Notes: a model not told the origin generated them from the letters alone. 64,000 nt of DNA from Gymnothorax reevesii (GCA_029721435.1 CM056573.1:8283001-8347000); one strand, 5' to 3'; shown: positions 48,601 through 59,738, numbered from the stretch's first letter. Program-made: numbers and translations.

Positions 48601-49624
48601 GAAGGAGGTAAATTAGGAATCAATGAGACACCTTTCCTTACAATTTAAAGAATTCAAATACAATTCTCATGGCTGCCCAGTAATTATTTCCAGATCATTT
48701 TTAGGAGTTAGGAACTTTCCTAGGCATAAAAAAAAAAAACAAACACTATTAGGACGCAGCCTATGTTTCTCTTGTCTGAAACTTTTCACTCTGAGCTGCC
48801 CACTAGTGGATTTACAGCTGAACATCCATGCCAATGCCAAAGACGCATGGAAGTATGTGGGCAGAGACAAAGGGAGCATAAATGAGCCTTTAGTCTCATC
48901 ACTCTCTAACGGCCACTCCTGGTCGGTTACAAGCAAAATATTCGCTGAATGCGTTGTCGTTCGATGGCATGGGCAGTGTGTGATTGGCGGGTGCTTGCAA
49001 TGTGTAAAGCGGCGAGAGCCATTCGTCACATGAGTGGGAGGAATCTTGTATCTCAGGATCCTCCTGAGATGATTGGAGCAGGTTGCTGTGGTGAACTAAA
49101 CAATTCACCTGTGTTCAGGGCGAGGAAAAAACTCCAGAGAAAACTGTGATTCTGAGTGGTGAAGTCAGAGGCATATTCAGTGGAATCACCGCGGTGTGTT
49201 GACCAACAGTGGCCTTCGGGAGATGTCCTTCCCTTACCTCCTTCAGTGGTGACCTCCAGGTGTTCACCCCATCAGAATGAGGGACTTTTTCACAATAGGT
49301 CACGTGGCGGGGCATTTCCCGCACTTTCTTGCTCCTCCCTGACACTACAATTCCAAGATAGAGGATTTCACCAGTCAAGATATTGAGGAAGCCTTCACAG
49401 CTCAGCTTTAACAATACACAGTGAAAAATCACATAATATACACAAGACACGGATCAAGGAAAAACTGGTGTGAAAACAGTGCACAACCTACCAAAGCTCT
49501 GAATATCCTCTGGGAAATCATGCCGTTGGAAGCTTGAAGATGCTTCATGTCGAAGGAGCTCCTCCCGGGAATGTGTCATCTGGCCTTTGGTGACTTTGTT
49601 GTTTGCCATGTTTCGTACAGAAGA
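45643..49624 (-). CDS. eIF4G-like gene B2 (copy of A2)
   Basis: Exons: 49624-49492, 49344-49190, 47406-47071, 46818-46678, 46370-46137, 46048-45944 and 45795-45643. All are open and in the same phases as A2. The ATG (MANNK) and the His at the eIF4E-binding tyrosine position are shared with A2. Protein differences from A2 are few, for example an Ile for Thr in the ARVIAHRK stretch. As in A2, no exon of the KKSV/KYWAP type follows, and the next feature is the LINE. In the read-through frame the stop present in A2 is changed here, so an intron-retained end would be longer. Function is inferred from the MIF4G family only. Confidence 0.7.
47407..49189 (-). other. Intron of gene B2
   Basis: Copy of 27301-29084; no independent gene seen. 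Confidence 0.55.
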
Positions 49625-49855
49625 CTGTGACTGGGAGTGGAGGACAAGGAGGATTAACCCAAGAAACATGCATAACTCTTCTAGTTTGCAGACTCTTTTA
49701 AAGTGAGAGGCAGAGGAAAGCTTTTTTCACTGAGTTTCATTTGCCTGGGGCTGATCAAGAGGAAGTTGAATCCAATTTGCCCAGTACTGGCCACTTATTT
49801 TCTGGACCACATGAATATTATTGCCGTAAATGCTTCTATTATTATTATGGCTACA

Positions 49856-50500
49856 ACCCCATTTCCAGAAGAGTTGGGAAGGTCTATAAAACGTAATTAA
49901 AATCAAATGCAATGATTTGCAAATCATTAAAACCCCATTTTTCATTAAAAATGGAGTAAAGCCAACATATCAAATGTTTACACTGAGAAATTTTGTTTTT
50001 TGAAAAGCATCTGCTCATCTTGAATTTGATGCCAGCAACTCATTTCAAAAAAAGTTGGGACAGGGCTACAAAAGACTGGAAAAGTTGAATGATACCCAAA
50101 AAAATACACCTGGTGGAACATCTCACGGCAAATAAGGTTAATTGGCAACAGGTCAGTAAAAGGTTGGGTTTAACAATTACATCAGATATAACGATGGCAA
50201 TGACTTCACCACTCAGGGAATGACTGCATGGGCAAATACTTCAACTATTTAGAATTATGTCTCTCAATATAAAATTTCCAACAAAAAATCTGGGGATTTC
50301 ATTTTGTACAGTACATGACATCTAAAGATTCAGAGCATCCAGAAAAATCTCTGTACACAAGGGACAAGACTGAAAACTAGTATTGAATGGCTATGATGTG
50401 CCGGCCCTCGGGCAGCACTGCCTTCAAAACAGGCGGGTTTCTGAAGTGGAAATCATTGCATTGGCAGAAGAACACTTCTGTAAACCACTGCTAGTAAACA
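49856..50500 (+). mobile_element. Tc1-type transposon remnant in first intron of B2
   Basis: Copy of 29751-30400 with the same start (CTACAACCCCATTTCC) and the same decay. Confidence 0.55.
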
Positions 50501-51236
50501 CCATTTGTCCCTGCATCATGATTAGCTCGCACACTACTGTAGTGAGCTAGCCAACTAGCTTGCAAATAAGGTGACAGTTCGCTTCTATTACTATAACCAT
50601 GACAACAAACTTTAATTCTTAGCTTGCACACCTGTGTAGCAAGCTAGCTAAAAAAGGCTTCTGTTTACCACATGCATGCAGCCACAATTCAATTCTATGC
50701 TATTTCAACAATAAGCTAAAAGATAATCTCACAATACTCGTCAATTTTACGCGAGTTTTGCAAATGAAGTCATCTGTGGGGGGGGGGAATTAGCTTGCGG
50801 CCATATTGTTTAACTGATCGCGGTCAAAATCAATCGAGGGCGCGTTTCCCACACGTGCAGTTGCTAACTCGGCTAGCAACTAATATAGTTCATCCATTCA
50901 CAGTCAATGGTTCCAACAGGTAAGTTAGCATCTGTGAAACAGCCCAGGTCAGTCAGTGATGTAATAGCGACCGGCCCACGAATTTTCAGAGACAGCCGTT
51001 CATTACTTTCTGATCTTGTTCACCCACAGACAGACAGACAAACGGCACCGATCACACATACCTCCTGCCTAATAGCGGCATTTGGATAATTCAAGCTTTA
51101 CATTACTATTAGGCTTTATATTTTTTCATATAAGAGAACAAATAAAACTCACGTATACTAATCCAGGAATGGTAGACTTGAATGAAAGACTTGCTTGAAT
51201 CGCAGATCGCAACGATGCTCGCTAACCAACACTTAC

Positions 51237-51285
51237 TCGAAATGAGTTCTGAACTCTCGCCTCTTCACTGACAGCTGCTTAAATA
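51237..51285 (-). promoter_or_regulatory. Candidate core promoter and first exon of B2
   Basis: TATTTAAG at 51285-51278 and a CGA|GTAAGT donor with exon end 51237, as in A2. Confidence 0.45.
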
Positions 51286-52037
51286 CTGCATTACTGCGTC
51301 ATAGACGGGACTGTTTTCCCTCAGATTACGAAACACAGCGATTTTGTTGTCATCAAAAATGACGCGTTAGATCAGCTGAGACGCACCTGGAGGGGAAAAA
51401 AGTCGCGTCATCTAGTTGACTCCAATGGGCCACTCGCAGCAATAGCCGATTGAGTGTCTGTCACTGTCAGTAGTTGATGTCGAGTCGCGCAGATGCGTTT
51501 AGTGGACTAGATGGTGTATTATTCACACAGTATATCTAAATCGCATTAAAACGTACTGCAAAGCATTTTACTGGATTATTCACCGCTAAATTAGCGGATA
51601 TTTTGGAAGTTAAAGCACAACTCACAAGGCAAGGATACAGACATGTCAGTTAAAGACGAGAACACACAGCATAGTTCATCAGTTTAGCATATTCATTGTT
51701 TTTTTTTCTTTCTTTCTTTTAAATTTGGCATCTCCAATCCTACCCGAATTTGGAATGCCCAATTGGGGAACTATGTACAAAGCTTGCTCGAATGCGACCC
51801 TCTGCTGCCAACACGGGATAGTGAGACAGTTCACGGCTCTCCTCCGAAGCACGTGCCTGTCTGCCACTGACTCTTATTCACTCATTGGTTGAATCTTCGC
51901 AAGTTCAGAACTAGGGCGGCGGATACCCGGACATGAACCAACCCGGAGTCTTCCTGACGAGCGCCCGTCTGGCCAACAGGAGGCGCTGTAGCAACGAACA
52001 AAGATGTTATTATATACCCAAATCCGGCAGTCCCTTC

Positions 52038-52514
52038 TGTAATGTGAATATTTACCTTTTTTTTGTTAAGCTCAGACTGGAGTCATGTTTAGACATGTCC
52101 TGGACATGTCTGGGGCAAGTCTCAGAAAATTAAAAAAAAGAGGTCTAAATGTGGGTGGGGTCTGCAAAAGAGTAAATAAGGAAAAGAATTGAGACAGTAA
52201 AGTAGTAGGAGAAATTGCAAGAAGATGATCAGACCTGCCATTCTGTTCAAGACCTGTGACGTTTCTTTTGTGGATTTCTTTGCCTGTGTTTGAGCATTTT
52301 CATCATCCAGGACATCACCAAGCCACCCCCCCCCCGAAAAGGGATTGTAAATATTTATGTTTTGTACATAATTCAATCTTGGTCTTAGTTGTTAGCTGCT
52401 TAGTTGTTATTGTCTTTGTTTTAAAAATTAAATGTGTTTGAGTTTTTAAAAACTGTGTGTCATCCCTTGCTGTTGCTGTTGTTTTAAATGTAATAACAAA
52501 TTGGGGCCATAACA
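52038..52514 (+). repeat. 5' LTR of Gmr1-type copy 2
   Basis: TGTAATG...CATAACA. The TATA position reads TAAATAA (52173-52179). No CTCF-like motif. Confidence 0.92.
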
Positions 52515-52517
52515 AAT

Positions 52518-52537
52518 TGGGGGCTCAAGTCCGGCAC
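52518..52537 (+). promoter_or_regulatory. Altered primer-binding site of copy 2
   Basis: TGGGGGCTCAAGTCCGGCAC. The first nine bases match the proline-tRNA site of copy 1; then there are two extra bases and a changed end. Priming by the same tRNA would be weaker, or this copy has decayed here. Confidence 0.65.
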
Positions 52538-52629
52538 AGACCATTGTGTGAGTAATTTATTGAAAATCTAACATTTCAAATTGTAAAATTGATTTTTTTT
52601 AATTGAATACATATATATTGACAACAGCA

Positions 52630-52845
52630 ATGGATGATTTCTTGGCATCACCAACCGTAGGGGTTTTGAAGTCTTTTAAAAAGACAGAACTGCTAGAAAT
52701 TTGCAGACATTTAGAGCTGACAGAGGTGAAACCAGCCATGCGAAAAGCAAGACTGGCTCGAGAGATAGTTGAATATTACATTGATGAAAATGTGTTTGCA
52801 CCCGGAGATCTGGAACAGTTTTTCCAGTGGAAAATCCAAATATAG
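52630..52845 (+). pseudogene. N-terminal gag fragment of copy 2
   Basis: The ATG at 52630 starts the same SAP-like N-terminus as copy 1 (MDDFLASPTVG). A 2-nt insertion near 52820 shifts the frame, and translation ends at 52845. In the original frame there is also a TAA at 52893-52895 in the charged coiled-coil region. This part is therefore cut off from the long frame that follows. Confidence 0.8.
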
Positions 52846-52988
52846 AAATGGAACTTAAATTAAAAATGCTAGAGATTGAAAGGGAGGAAAGATAAAAAGA
52901 AAGGGAGGAAAAAGAAAAGCAAAGAGAATTTGAGAGGGAAGAAAGAGAGAAAGAAAGGGAAGAAAAAGAAAAACAAGGGGAGTTTGAT

Positions 52989-55900
52989 TTGGAAAAATTA
53001 GCAAGAGAAGAGAAAATAGAAAGGGAGGAAAAAGAAAAACAAAGAGAATTTGAGTTAGAAAAATTTGCAAGACAGAGAGATTTTGAATTTGAGAAATTCG
53101 ATAGAGAAGAAAGACTCCAAATGGAGCAACTAAAAATTAAAATTGAAACTAAAAATAAATTTTGTGCCAGTCAGGAGGTAAAACTGGTGCCTCCATTTTC
53201 GGAAAAGGATGTTGACAACTATTTCCAGTGTTTTGAAAAGGTAGCAAAGAGTTGCCAGTGGCCAAAGGAACACTGGCCTCTGATGTTGCAAACTGTCCTC
53301 AAGGGTAAAGCTCAACAAGCCTATTCGGCTTTGTCTGCAGATGATTCCTCTGATTATGAGGTTGTCAAAAAGGTTATTTTGAGAGCTTATGAGTTGGTTC
53401 CAGAGGCTTACCGACAGAAATTCAGAGGTCTGAAGAAATCTGAAAATCAGACTTATGTTGAATTTGCTAATGAAAAGCAGGTTTGCTTTGAGCGCTGGTG
53501 TACTTCTATGGAGGTCGAGGATGATTTCAACTCACTAAAAGAGATGGTGTTAGTTGAAGAATTCAAGAACTGTGTTAAAGATGATGTTAAGACCTACCGT
53601 AATGAGAAGCAAGCACTGACTTTGCAATCAGCTGCCAAATTTGCAGATGAATATGTTCTCACACATAAGTCCAAATTTCAGTCTAGCAGTAACAATAGAT
53701 GGTCCCAATTTCAGAAAAAGGGTTACGGTGATACCCAAGATTCTTCACCCAAAGACAAAGACAAATCTGGTGATGGTGCTCAGAAATCCAGTAACAGGTC
53801 TGATCAAAGTGTGAAAGCTGACAGTGACAAAAGTGGTCTAGTTTGCAGTTATTGCAAGAAATCTGGTCATGTTATAACTAACTGTTGGTTCCTTAAAGCT
53901 AAGAAAGAAAAAGAAAAGGATACCAAACCAAATGCCTTTGTGAAAACAAGGTTAGAAACCCCTGTAGTAGATAACCAATCTGCTAAATTGCCTGCTTCTT
54001 GTGGGGCTAAAAAGCCTGATACAGCTGACTTCATGAGGGAGGAATTTCTTCCATTTGTGTCAGAGGGATTTGTGGCTCTGAATGAGCATACTACTCCTGT
54101 CCCCATATATATCCTAAGGGATACCGGAGCTTCTCAGTCACTTTTGTTGATGGACTCTTTGGAGTTACGTGATGAGACCGCTTCAGGGGATTTCATACTT
54201 GTACAAGGTATTGAAGGGAGGACTGTATCTGTACCCCTGCGCTCTATATTCTTGAAGTCAGATTTAGTTACAGGACAGGTAAAGGTGGGACTTATGTCAA
54301 GTCTACCTATAAAGGGTGTTTCTCTGTTGCTAGGCAATGACCTGGCTGGGGGCAAAGTAGTTCCCCCTGTACATCTTACTTCACAGCCGAGCACTGAAGA
54401 TGGGGATGAGGACCCATCTCTGTATCCTTCTTGCGCAGTGACTCGTGCTATGGCCAAGAAGGCTAAAGAAGAAGATGATGTGGTGCCGTCCAGTACATTG
54501 AATAGTCAGGACTCAGGTGGTTCACCTCATGACTCTGATTGGCCTACTATGGTTTCTCCGTTTGAGGACTTATCAGATACTTTTATCAGTTCTCTATTCA
54601 GCCAGCCGGATGGGTCTGGTGATTCTGATATGTCTGGAGACTTGTCTCTGTCCAGAAAGCGGTTGATTGAGGAGCAAACTAATGATCCTGAAATTTGTGT
54701 ACTAAAGAGGAGAGCCCTTCCTGATAAAGAAATAGACGCAGTTCCAGTTGGGTATTATCTCAAGGATGGTGTGTTGATGCGGAAGTGGCGCCCTCCTGAT
54801 ATCCCTGCCAATGCAGATTGGGCAGTGGTCAGGCAAATTGTTGTTCCGAAGGTCTATAGGAATGAGATCTTAACAATGGCTCATAGTTTACCTTTAGGAG
54901 GTCACCTTGGTGTTAACAAGACTGTTGATAAGATCATGAAACACTTCTTTTGGCCTGGGCTTCGGAAAGACGTTTCCAACTTTTGCAAAACCTGTCACAC
55001 TTGTCAAGTAGTTGGAAAACACCAGTTAGACCCACCTGTAGCACCATTACAGCCTATCCCAGCATTTGGGGAGCCGTTCTCTAAGGTCATTGTTGACTGT
55101 GTTGGTCCATTACCTAAGACTAGATCTGGAAATCAGTACTTGTTGACAATCATGTGTGCATCTACCAGATTCCCTGAAGCCATACCTCTACGTAACATCA
55201 AGACAACTGCAATCTCAAAGGCTTTGATAAAGTTCTTCACGTTGTTTGGCCTTCCCAGGGAAATTCAGTCAGACCAAGGTAGCAATTTCACTTCAGGATT
55301 GCTTCAGCAGGTTGTGTATGAACTAGGTGCAAAGCAGATTCTTTCTAGTGCCTATCATCCAGAAAGTCAGGGTGCCTTAGAGCGGTTTCATTCCACTCTC
55401 AAGACAATGATGAGGACTTATTGTTATGACCATGAGAAAGACTGGGATGAAGGGGTTCATTTGCTGTTGTTTGCAGCTAGAGAAGCAGTGCAGGAGTCTA
55501 CTGGATTCAGTCCATCTGAGCTAGTGTTTGGTCATGAAGTGAGTGGACCTTTGCTATTATTGAGTGAACAATGGCAAGAGAAAGAGCCGCATATCAGTCT
55601 GTTAGACTATGTTAGCAAGTTCAAGGAAAGATTGCGTGCAGCTTGTGACCTTGTCAAAGAGAACTTGAAATCAAGTCAGGGAAAAATTAAAACTTGGTAT
55701 GATCATAAGGCTAGAAGCCGTGCGTTTAAACCAGGAGACAAGGTCCTTGTGTTGTTTCCCTTGCAGTCCAATCCATTGCAGGCTAGATTTCATGGTCCTT
55801 ATGAAATTCTGACAAAACTCAATGATCTCAATTACATTGTGAAGACTCCAGATAGGAGAAAACCAAAACAATTGTGTCATATTAACATGCTAAAGCCTTA

Positions 55901-57449
55901 TCATGACAGAAATGCTAGGGTTGCAGCTGTCACTTCAGATTCTCCAATGGTCGAAATGTGTGAAGATGAGGGGGAGTTTCAAGATGATGAACCAAGAATA
56001 AAAGCTGAAGTTCTTTCATGTAAATTGTCAAACACTGAAGTGTTGCAAAATCTTGATGTAAAACTCCAGCACTTAGAACCCTCACAGAGAGATCAGTTTG
56101 AAAGGTTGATCAAGAAATATGAGGATTTGTTTCCTGATGTTCCAAAGAGAGTTACTATAGCCTCTCATGATGTAGATGTTGGTGATGCCAAACCAATAAA
56201 ACAGCATCCATACCGGATGAATCCTGAAAAGAGAAAGATTGCTGAGAAAGAGGTTGAGTACATGTTAAAACATGATATTATCAGACCCTCCAACTCCGAT
56301 TGGAGTTCACCCTGTGTGCTAGTTCCAAAACCTGATGGAAGTACTAGATTCTGTACAGATTATCGCAAAGTCAATGCTGTAACTAGAACTGATGTGTTTC
56401 CAATACCTAGGATTGATGATTGTATTGATAGTGTAGGGCAAGCAAAGTTTCTGACCAAGATTGATTTATTGAAGGGTTATTGGTGTGTGCCTTTAACTGA
56501 GAGGGCCAAGAGCATCTCTGCTTTTGCCACACCATCTGGATTGTACCAGTATGAAGTCCTACCCTTTGGCATGAAAAATGCCCCAGCCACGTTCCAAAGG
56601 ATGATACAGTCTACAATCGCCGGATTGCCACACACGGGTGCATACATCGATGACCTGATCACATGGAGTGACTACTGGGAAGAACATCTAAAAGATGTAG
56701 AGACGTTGTTCCAGCGCCTGACCCAGGCTAACCTGACTGTTAACCTGAGCAAGAGTGACTTTGGTTGTGCTACTGTCACCTATCTTGGCTACGTCATAGG
56801 CCAGGGTAAGGTGGCACCCATAAATGCTAAAGTCCAAGCCATCATGGACTTTCCAGTTCCTGACAACAAAAAAGCTTTGCGCCGCTTCCTTGGAATGATC
56901 GGGTACTACTGCAAGTTTTGCAAGAACTTTGCTGAGATTGCTCTCAGTCTAACTAACCAACTGAAAAAAGGCGTAAAGTTCACTTGGGATGATGCATGCC
57001 AGAGAGCCTTCGATCGCCTAAAGTCTCTGCTGTGTCACTTCCCCGTGCTCAAATCTCCTGACTTCAACAAACCGTTCTCCATCGCGGTCGATGCTAGCGA
57101 CCAAGCTTGTGGATCTGTGCTCCTACAGAGAAGTGACTCTGATGACATTGAGCATCCCGTGGCATACTTCTCCAGGAAGTTCAATCGCCACCAAACAAAC
57201 TATTCCACAATAGAGAAGGAACTGTTGGCTCTCGTCCTTTCTTTACAACACTTTGAAGTTTATGTTTGTACAGGGCAAAAGCCAATGATTGTGTACACTG
57301 ACCACAATCCGTTAATGTTTTTGAGTAAGATGAAAAACAAGAATCGGAGATTGTTGAATTGGAGTTTGATTTTACAGGAGTTTGACTTGGAAATTAAGCA
57401 TGTGAAGGGTACAGACAATGTAATTGCTGATTGCTTATCCCGTGTTTGA
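52989..57449 (+). CDS. gag-pol: gag-pol polyprotein, Gmr1 type, long open frame
   Basis: Open without a stop from 52896 to 57449. The 1486-codon reading begins at a TTG; the first ATG is 53121, so the true start is unclear. Residues counted from 52989: charged coiled coil up to ~45; capsid region ~60-230; CCHC zinc knuckle C286/C289/H294/C299; protease DTGA 378-381; integrase zinc domain H632/H639 with C669/C672, then catalytic D703, D762 and E798 (DX35E); RT about 1073-1260 with YIDD 1219-1222; RNase H with D1368, E1409, D1438. The polyprotein would be cleaved by its protease and copy RNA into DNA in capsid particles. Integrase before RT is the Gmr1 order. No env frame follows. Copy 1 carries a stop at the codon after D762. 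Confidence 0.92.
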   Translation: MEKLAREEKIEREEKEKQREFELEKFARQRDFEFEKFDREERLQMEQLKIKIETKNKFCASQEVKLVPPFSEKDVDNYFQCFEKVAKSCQWPKEHWPLMLQTVLKGKAQQAYSALSADDSSDYEVVKKVILRAYELVPEAYRQKFRGLKKSENQTYVEFANEKQVCFERWCTSMEVEDDFNSLKEMVLVEEFKNCVKDDVKTYRNEKQALTLQSAAKFADEYVLTHKSKFQSSSNNRWSQFQKKGYGDTQDSSPKDKDKSGDGAQKSSNRSDQSVKADSDKSGLVCSYCKKSGHVITNCWFLKAKKEKEKDTKPNAFVKTRLETPVVDNQSAKLPASCGAKKPDTADFMREEFLPFVSEGFVALNEHTTPVPIYILRDTGASQSLLLMDSLELRDETASGDFILVQGIEGRTVSVPLRSIFLKSDLVTGQVKVGLMSSLPIKGVSLLLGNDLAGGKVVPPVHLTSQPSTEDGDEDPSLYPSCAVTRAMAKKAKEEDDVVPSSTLNSQDSGGSPHDSDWPTMVSPFEDLSDTFISSLFSQPDGSGDSDMSGDLSLSRKRLIEEQTNDPEICVLKRRALPDKEIDAVPVGYYLKDGVLMRKWRPPDIPANADWAVVRQIVVPKVYRNEILTMAHSLPLGGHLGVNKTVDKIMKHFFWPGLRKDVSNFCKTCHTCQVVGKHQLDPPVAPLQPIPAFGEPFSKVIVDCVGPLPKTRSGNQYLLTIMCASTRFPEAIPLRNIKTTAISKALIKFFTLFGLPREIQSDQGSNFTSGLLQQVVYELGAKQILSSAYHPESQGALERFHSTLKTMMRTYCYDHEKDWDEGVHLLLFAAREAVQESTGFSPSELVFGHEVSGPLLLLSEQWQEKEPHISLLDYVSKFKERLRAACDLVKENLKSSQGKIKTWYDHKARSRAFKPGDKVLVLFPLQSNPLQARFHGPYEILTKLNDLNYIVKTPDRRKPKQLCHINMLKPYHDRNARVAAVTSDSPMVEMCEDEGEFQDDEPRIKAEVLSCKLSNTEVLQNLDVKLQHLEPSQRDQFERLIKKYEDLFPDVPKRVTIASHDVDVGDAKPIKQHPYRMNPEKRKIAEKEVEYMLKHDIIRPSNSDWSSPCVLVPKPDGSTRFCTDYRKVNAVTRTDVFPIPRIDDCIDSVGQAKFLTKIDLLKGYWCVPLTERAKSISAFATPSGLYQYEVLPFGMKNAPATFQRMIQSTIAGLPHTGAYIDDLITWSDYWEEHLKDVETLFQRLTQANLTVNLSKSDFGCATVTYLGYVIGQGKVAPINAKVQAIMDFPVPDNKKALRRFLGMIGYYCKFCKNFAEIALSLTNQLKKGVKFTWDDACQRAFDRLKSLLCHFPVLKSPDFNKPFSIAVDASDQACGSVLLQRSDSDDIEHPVAYFSRKFNRHQTNYSTIEKELLALVLSLQHFEVYVCTGQKPMIVYTDHNPLMFLSKMKNKNRRLLNWSLILQEFDLEIKHVKGTDNVIADCLSRV

Positions 57450-57572
57450 ATGTGTATATATATATCATGTGTTTGAATATTGTATGATATGTATATATAG
57501 ACAAGTGTTCACTTAACCATTTTGTATTGATAAGAAAAATTTTGCCTTTATGAGTCAAAATTTTTCCCTTTT

Positions 57573-57582
57573 GGAATAGAGG
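57573..57582 (+). promoter_or_regulatory. Polypurine tract of copy 2
   Basis: GGAATAGAGG directly before the 3' LTR. Confidence 0.65.
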
Positions 57583-58060
57583 TGTAATGTGAATATTTAC
57601 CTTTTTTTTGTTAAGCTCAGACTGGAGTCATGTTTAGACATGTCCTGGACATGTCTGGGGCAAGTCTCAGAAAGTTAAAAAAAAGAGGTCTAAATGTGGG
57701 TGGGGTCTGCAAAAGAGTATATAAGGAAAAGAATTGAGACAGTAAAGTAGTAGGAGAAATTGCAAGAAGATGACCAGACCTGCCATTCTGTTCAAGACCT
57801 GTGACGTTTCTTTTGTGGATTTCTTTGCCTGTGTTTGAGCATTTTCATTATCCAGGACATCACCAAGCCACCCCCCCCCCCGAAAAGGGATTGTAAATAT
57901 TTATGTTTTGTACATAATTCAATCTTGGTCTTAGTTGTTAGCTGCTTAGTCGTTATTGTCTTTGTTTTAAAAATTAAATGTGTTTGAGTTTTTAAAAACT
58001 GTGTGTCATCCCTTGCTGTTGCTGTTGTTTTAAATGTAATAACAAATTGGGGCCATAACA
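57583..58060 (+). repeat. 3' LTR of Gmr1-type copy 2
   Basis: 478 bp. TATATAA is intact at 57719-57725, and a C-run in the middle is one base longer than in the 5' LTR. Confidence 0.92.
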
Positions 58061-58171
58061 CTTCCCAATCTGAAACCCTGTAGCGCGATAGCCAATTGTG
58101 CGCCTCTGTGAAAAGGCTGCCGACCCCTGCCGGTGGGTACGCCGGGGCTCGAACTCCGCATATTCATTGTC

Positions 58172-58705
58172 AATACCGTTTTTAAATGCCATGTCATCCA
58201 ACGTGAAGGAGTGTCATTTACAATTCTTCTTTACTCGTTTTTTTTTTTTTTTTGCAGGTGGGGGGTGGTGGAGGAGATGAAGCGAGGTTCTCCATTTTGG
58301 GGCACAAGTAACAAGTACGTGACACAGCTGTGAAGAAGCGACTTATTTTGCGATACATTGCTATTGGTATTGATTCAGAGTGCACATTTTATACTTTATA
58401 CTGAGATGTCCATTTCGAAATGTTTTGAAACCTTACTTATTTCAGTAGTGCACAGCCTAGTGGCATAAACTTTTGCTGCAGCTGTTAGAAAGTTTCGAAG
58501 TGGAACCGAACACTTCAGATCATTGCCAATGAGCCTCGGAAATAGGTCACAATTGCAGATTGTTTCACGGAACATAATTTTCAATGAAAGCATGTACAAA
58601 ATTACACGTGGTTATTTCTTCATTTTATCTGTTTTTTATTGAGGTTTGCAGTGACTGTATATTTCAATTCCGCAAGTTCTGCATGTCATCAGTCTACACT
58701 GTTAA
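58172..58705. other. No gene recognised
   Basis: Unit B copy of 32049-32578. Confidence 0.5.
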
Positions 58706-59738
58706 CCCTTACAAAAAAGAAGTTTATTCAAGTGTGCTACTTGTATACTTCTTCTAAACTAAAAATAAGAGGGTATACTTTCAGTTTCCTTTTGATGTAC
58801 TTATCAGAGATATACTTAGTTAAGTAATACTTACGTATACTTAGACTTTTCTGTGTACTTTTCAGTATAAGCTAAGTGTATTTGGCTAATACTTGTACTC
58901 AAAGTTTTGATTATCATACTTTTTTTGAGCATATCTAAGTATTAAAATATTCATGCCTAATGTTCAAGTATACTTGCTTGCAGTTAGGCTATTATCAAAA
59001 GCATAAGCACATAAAAATATTTTTAACATACATATTGGCTTCTTTGAAGTATACTGCACTATATTTTTACTCAGTTTTTACTATCTCATGGACTTACATA
59101 TTCCACATGTACGTTTGCAGTAACAAGTCACCTTTGGGGCAACATAGCAGAGTAAATAGCACATGGGTGGAGCTGAACTTGATTTTTATGCAGTGTAATT
59201 AACCCACAAAGAAATAGATAAACAGTTGTCTGATTTTATTTGAGAACAGATTTGATAATTATTGCAGTATTGACAGACTTGATACATATTCTTACAAAAA
59301 AAGCATACTTCAAGTTTAAGCAACATAAACTTAAAGCAACCATCTAATTTACATCTAAGTTTTATTTTGTACTGCAAGTATAGTACAAGTGAACTTCTAA
59401 GTATACTGTGACTTAACTAGTTGTATACCTCTAGAATACTTTTCAATTTATGAAAGTATACATTTAAGTATACTGCAAGTAAACTTACAGATATACTGCT
59501 AGTTTATTAGTTGTATACTTCTAGTAAACTTTTCAGTACATGAAAGTATACGGTGAACTATACTGGTAGTAAACTTAAAAATGAACTATTAGGTCACTAG
59601 TTATGTACTTCTAGCACAATGTCTAATTTATAAAAGTATACTTTGAAGTATACTGAAAGTAAACTCAGATGTACTACAACTTTACTTGTTATATACTTCA
59701 AGCCAACTTTTTAGTTCATAAAAGTACGCTTTAAAATA

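Larger units (their letters stand above)
52038..58060 (+). mobile_element. Gmr1-type LTR retrotransposon, copy 2 (complete)
   Basis: 6023 bp, with LTRs 52038-52514 (477 bp) and 57583-58060 (478 bp) and target duplication CTTC (52034-52037 and 58061-58064). Same gene order as copy 1 (integrase before RT). The LTRs differ from each other at about five bases plus a C-run length change. Both lack a 20-bp segment present in copy 1 LTRs. The SINE sequence it interrupts is uninterrupted at about 31940 in unit A. Confidence 0.93.
51701..58157 (-). mobile_element. SINE of unit B, split by Gmr1-type copy 2
   Basis: Same SINE as 31602-32034. The left part is 51701-52037 and the right part 58061-58157, interrupted by the LTR element at 52038-58060. 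Its own 14-bp flanking repeats are at 51687-51700 and 58158-58171. Confidence 0.6.
33233..59363. repeat. Tandem duplication unit B
   Basis: Second copy of unit A, about 26.1 kb. The extra length is explained by the solo LTR at 33576 (1.2 kb), the TIR element at 35635 (3.06 kb, including a nested LTR) and the Gmr1-type element at 52038 (6.0 kb). It begins inside the Tc1-type element equivalent to 17303. Its homology with A ends at about 59363, inside the AGTATACTT element, which continues there to its normal far end. Confidence 0.88.
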
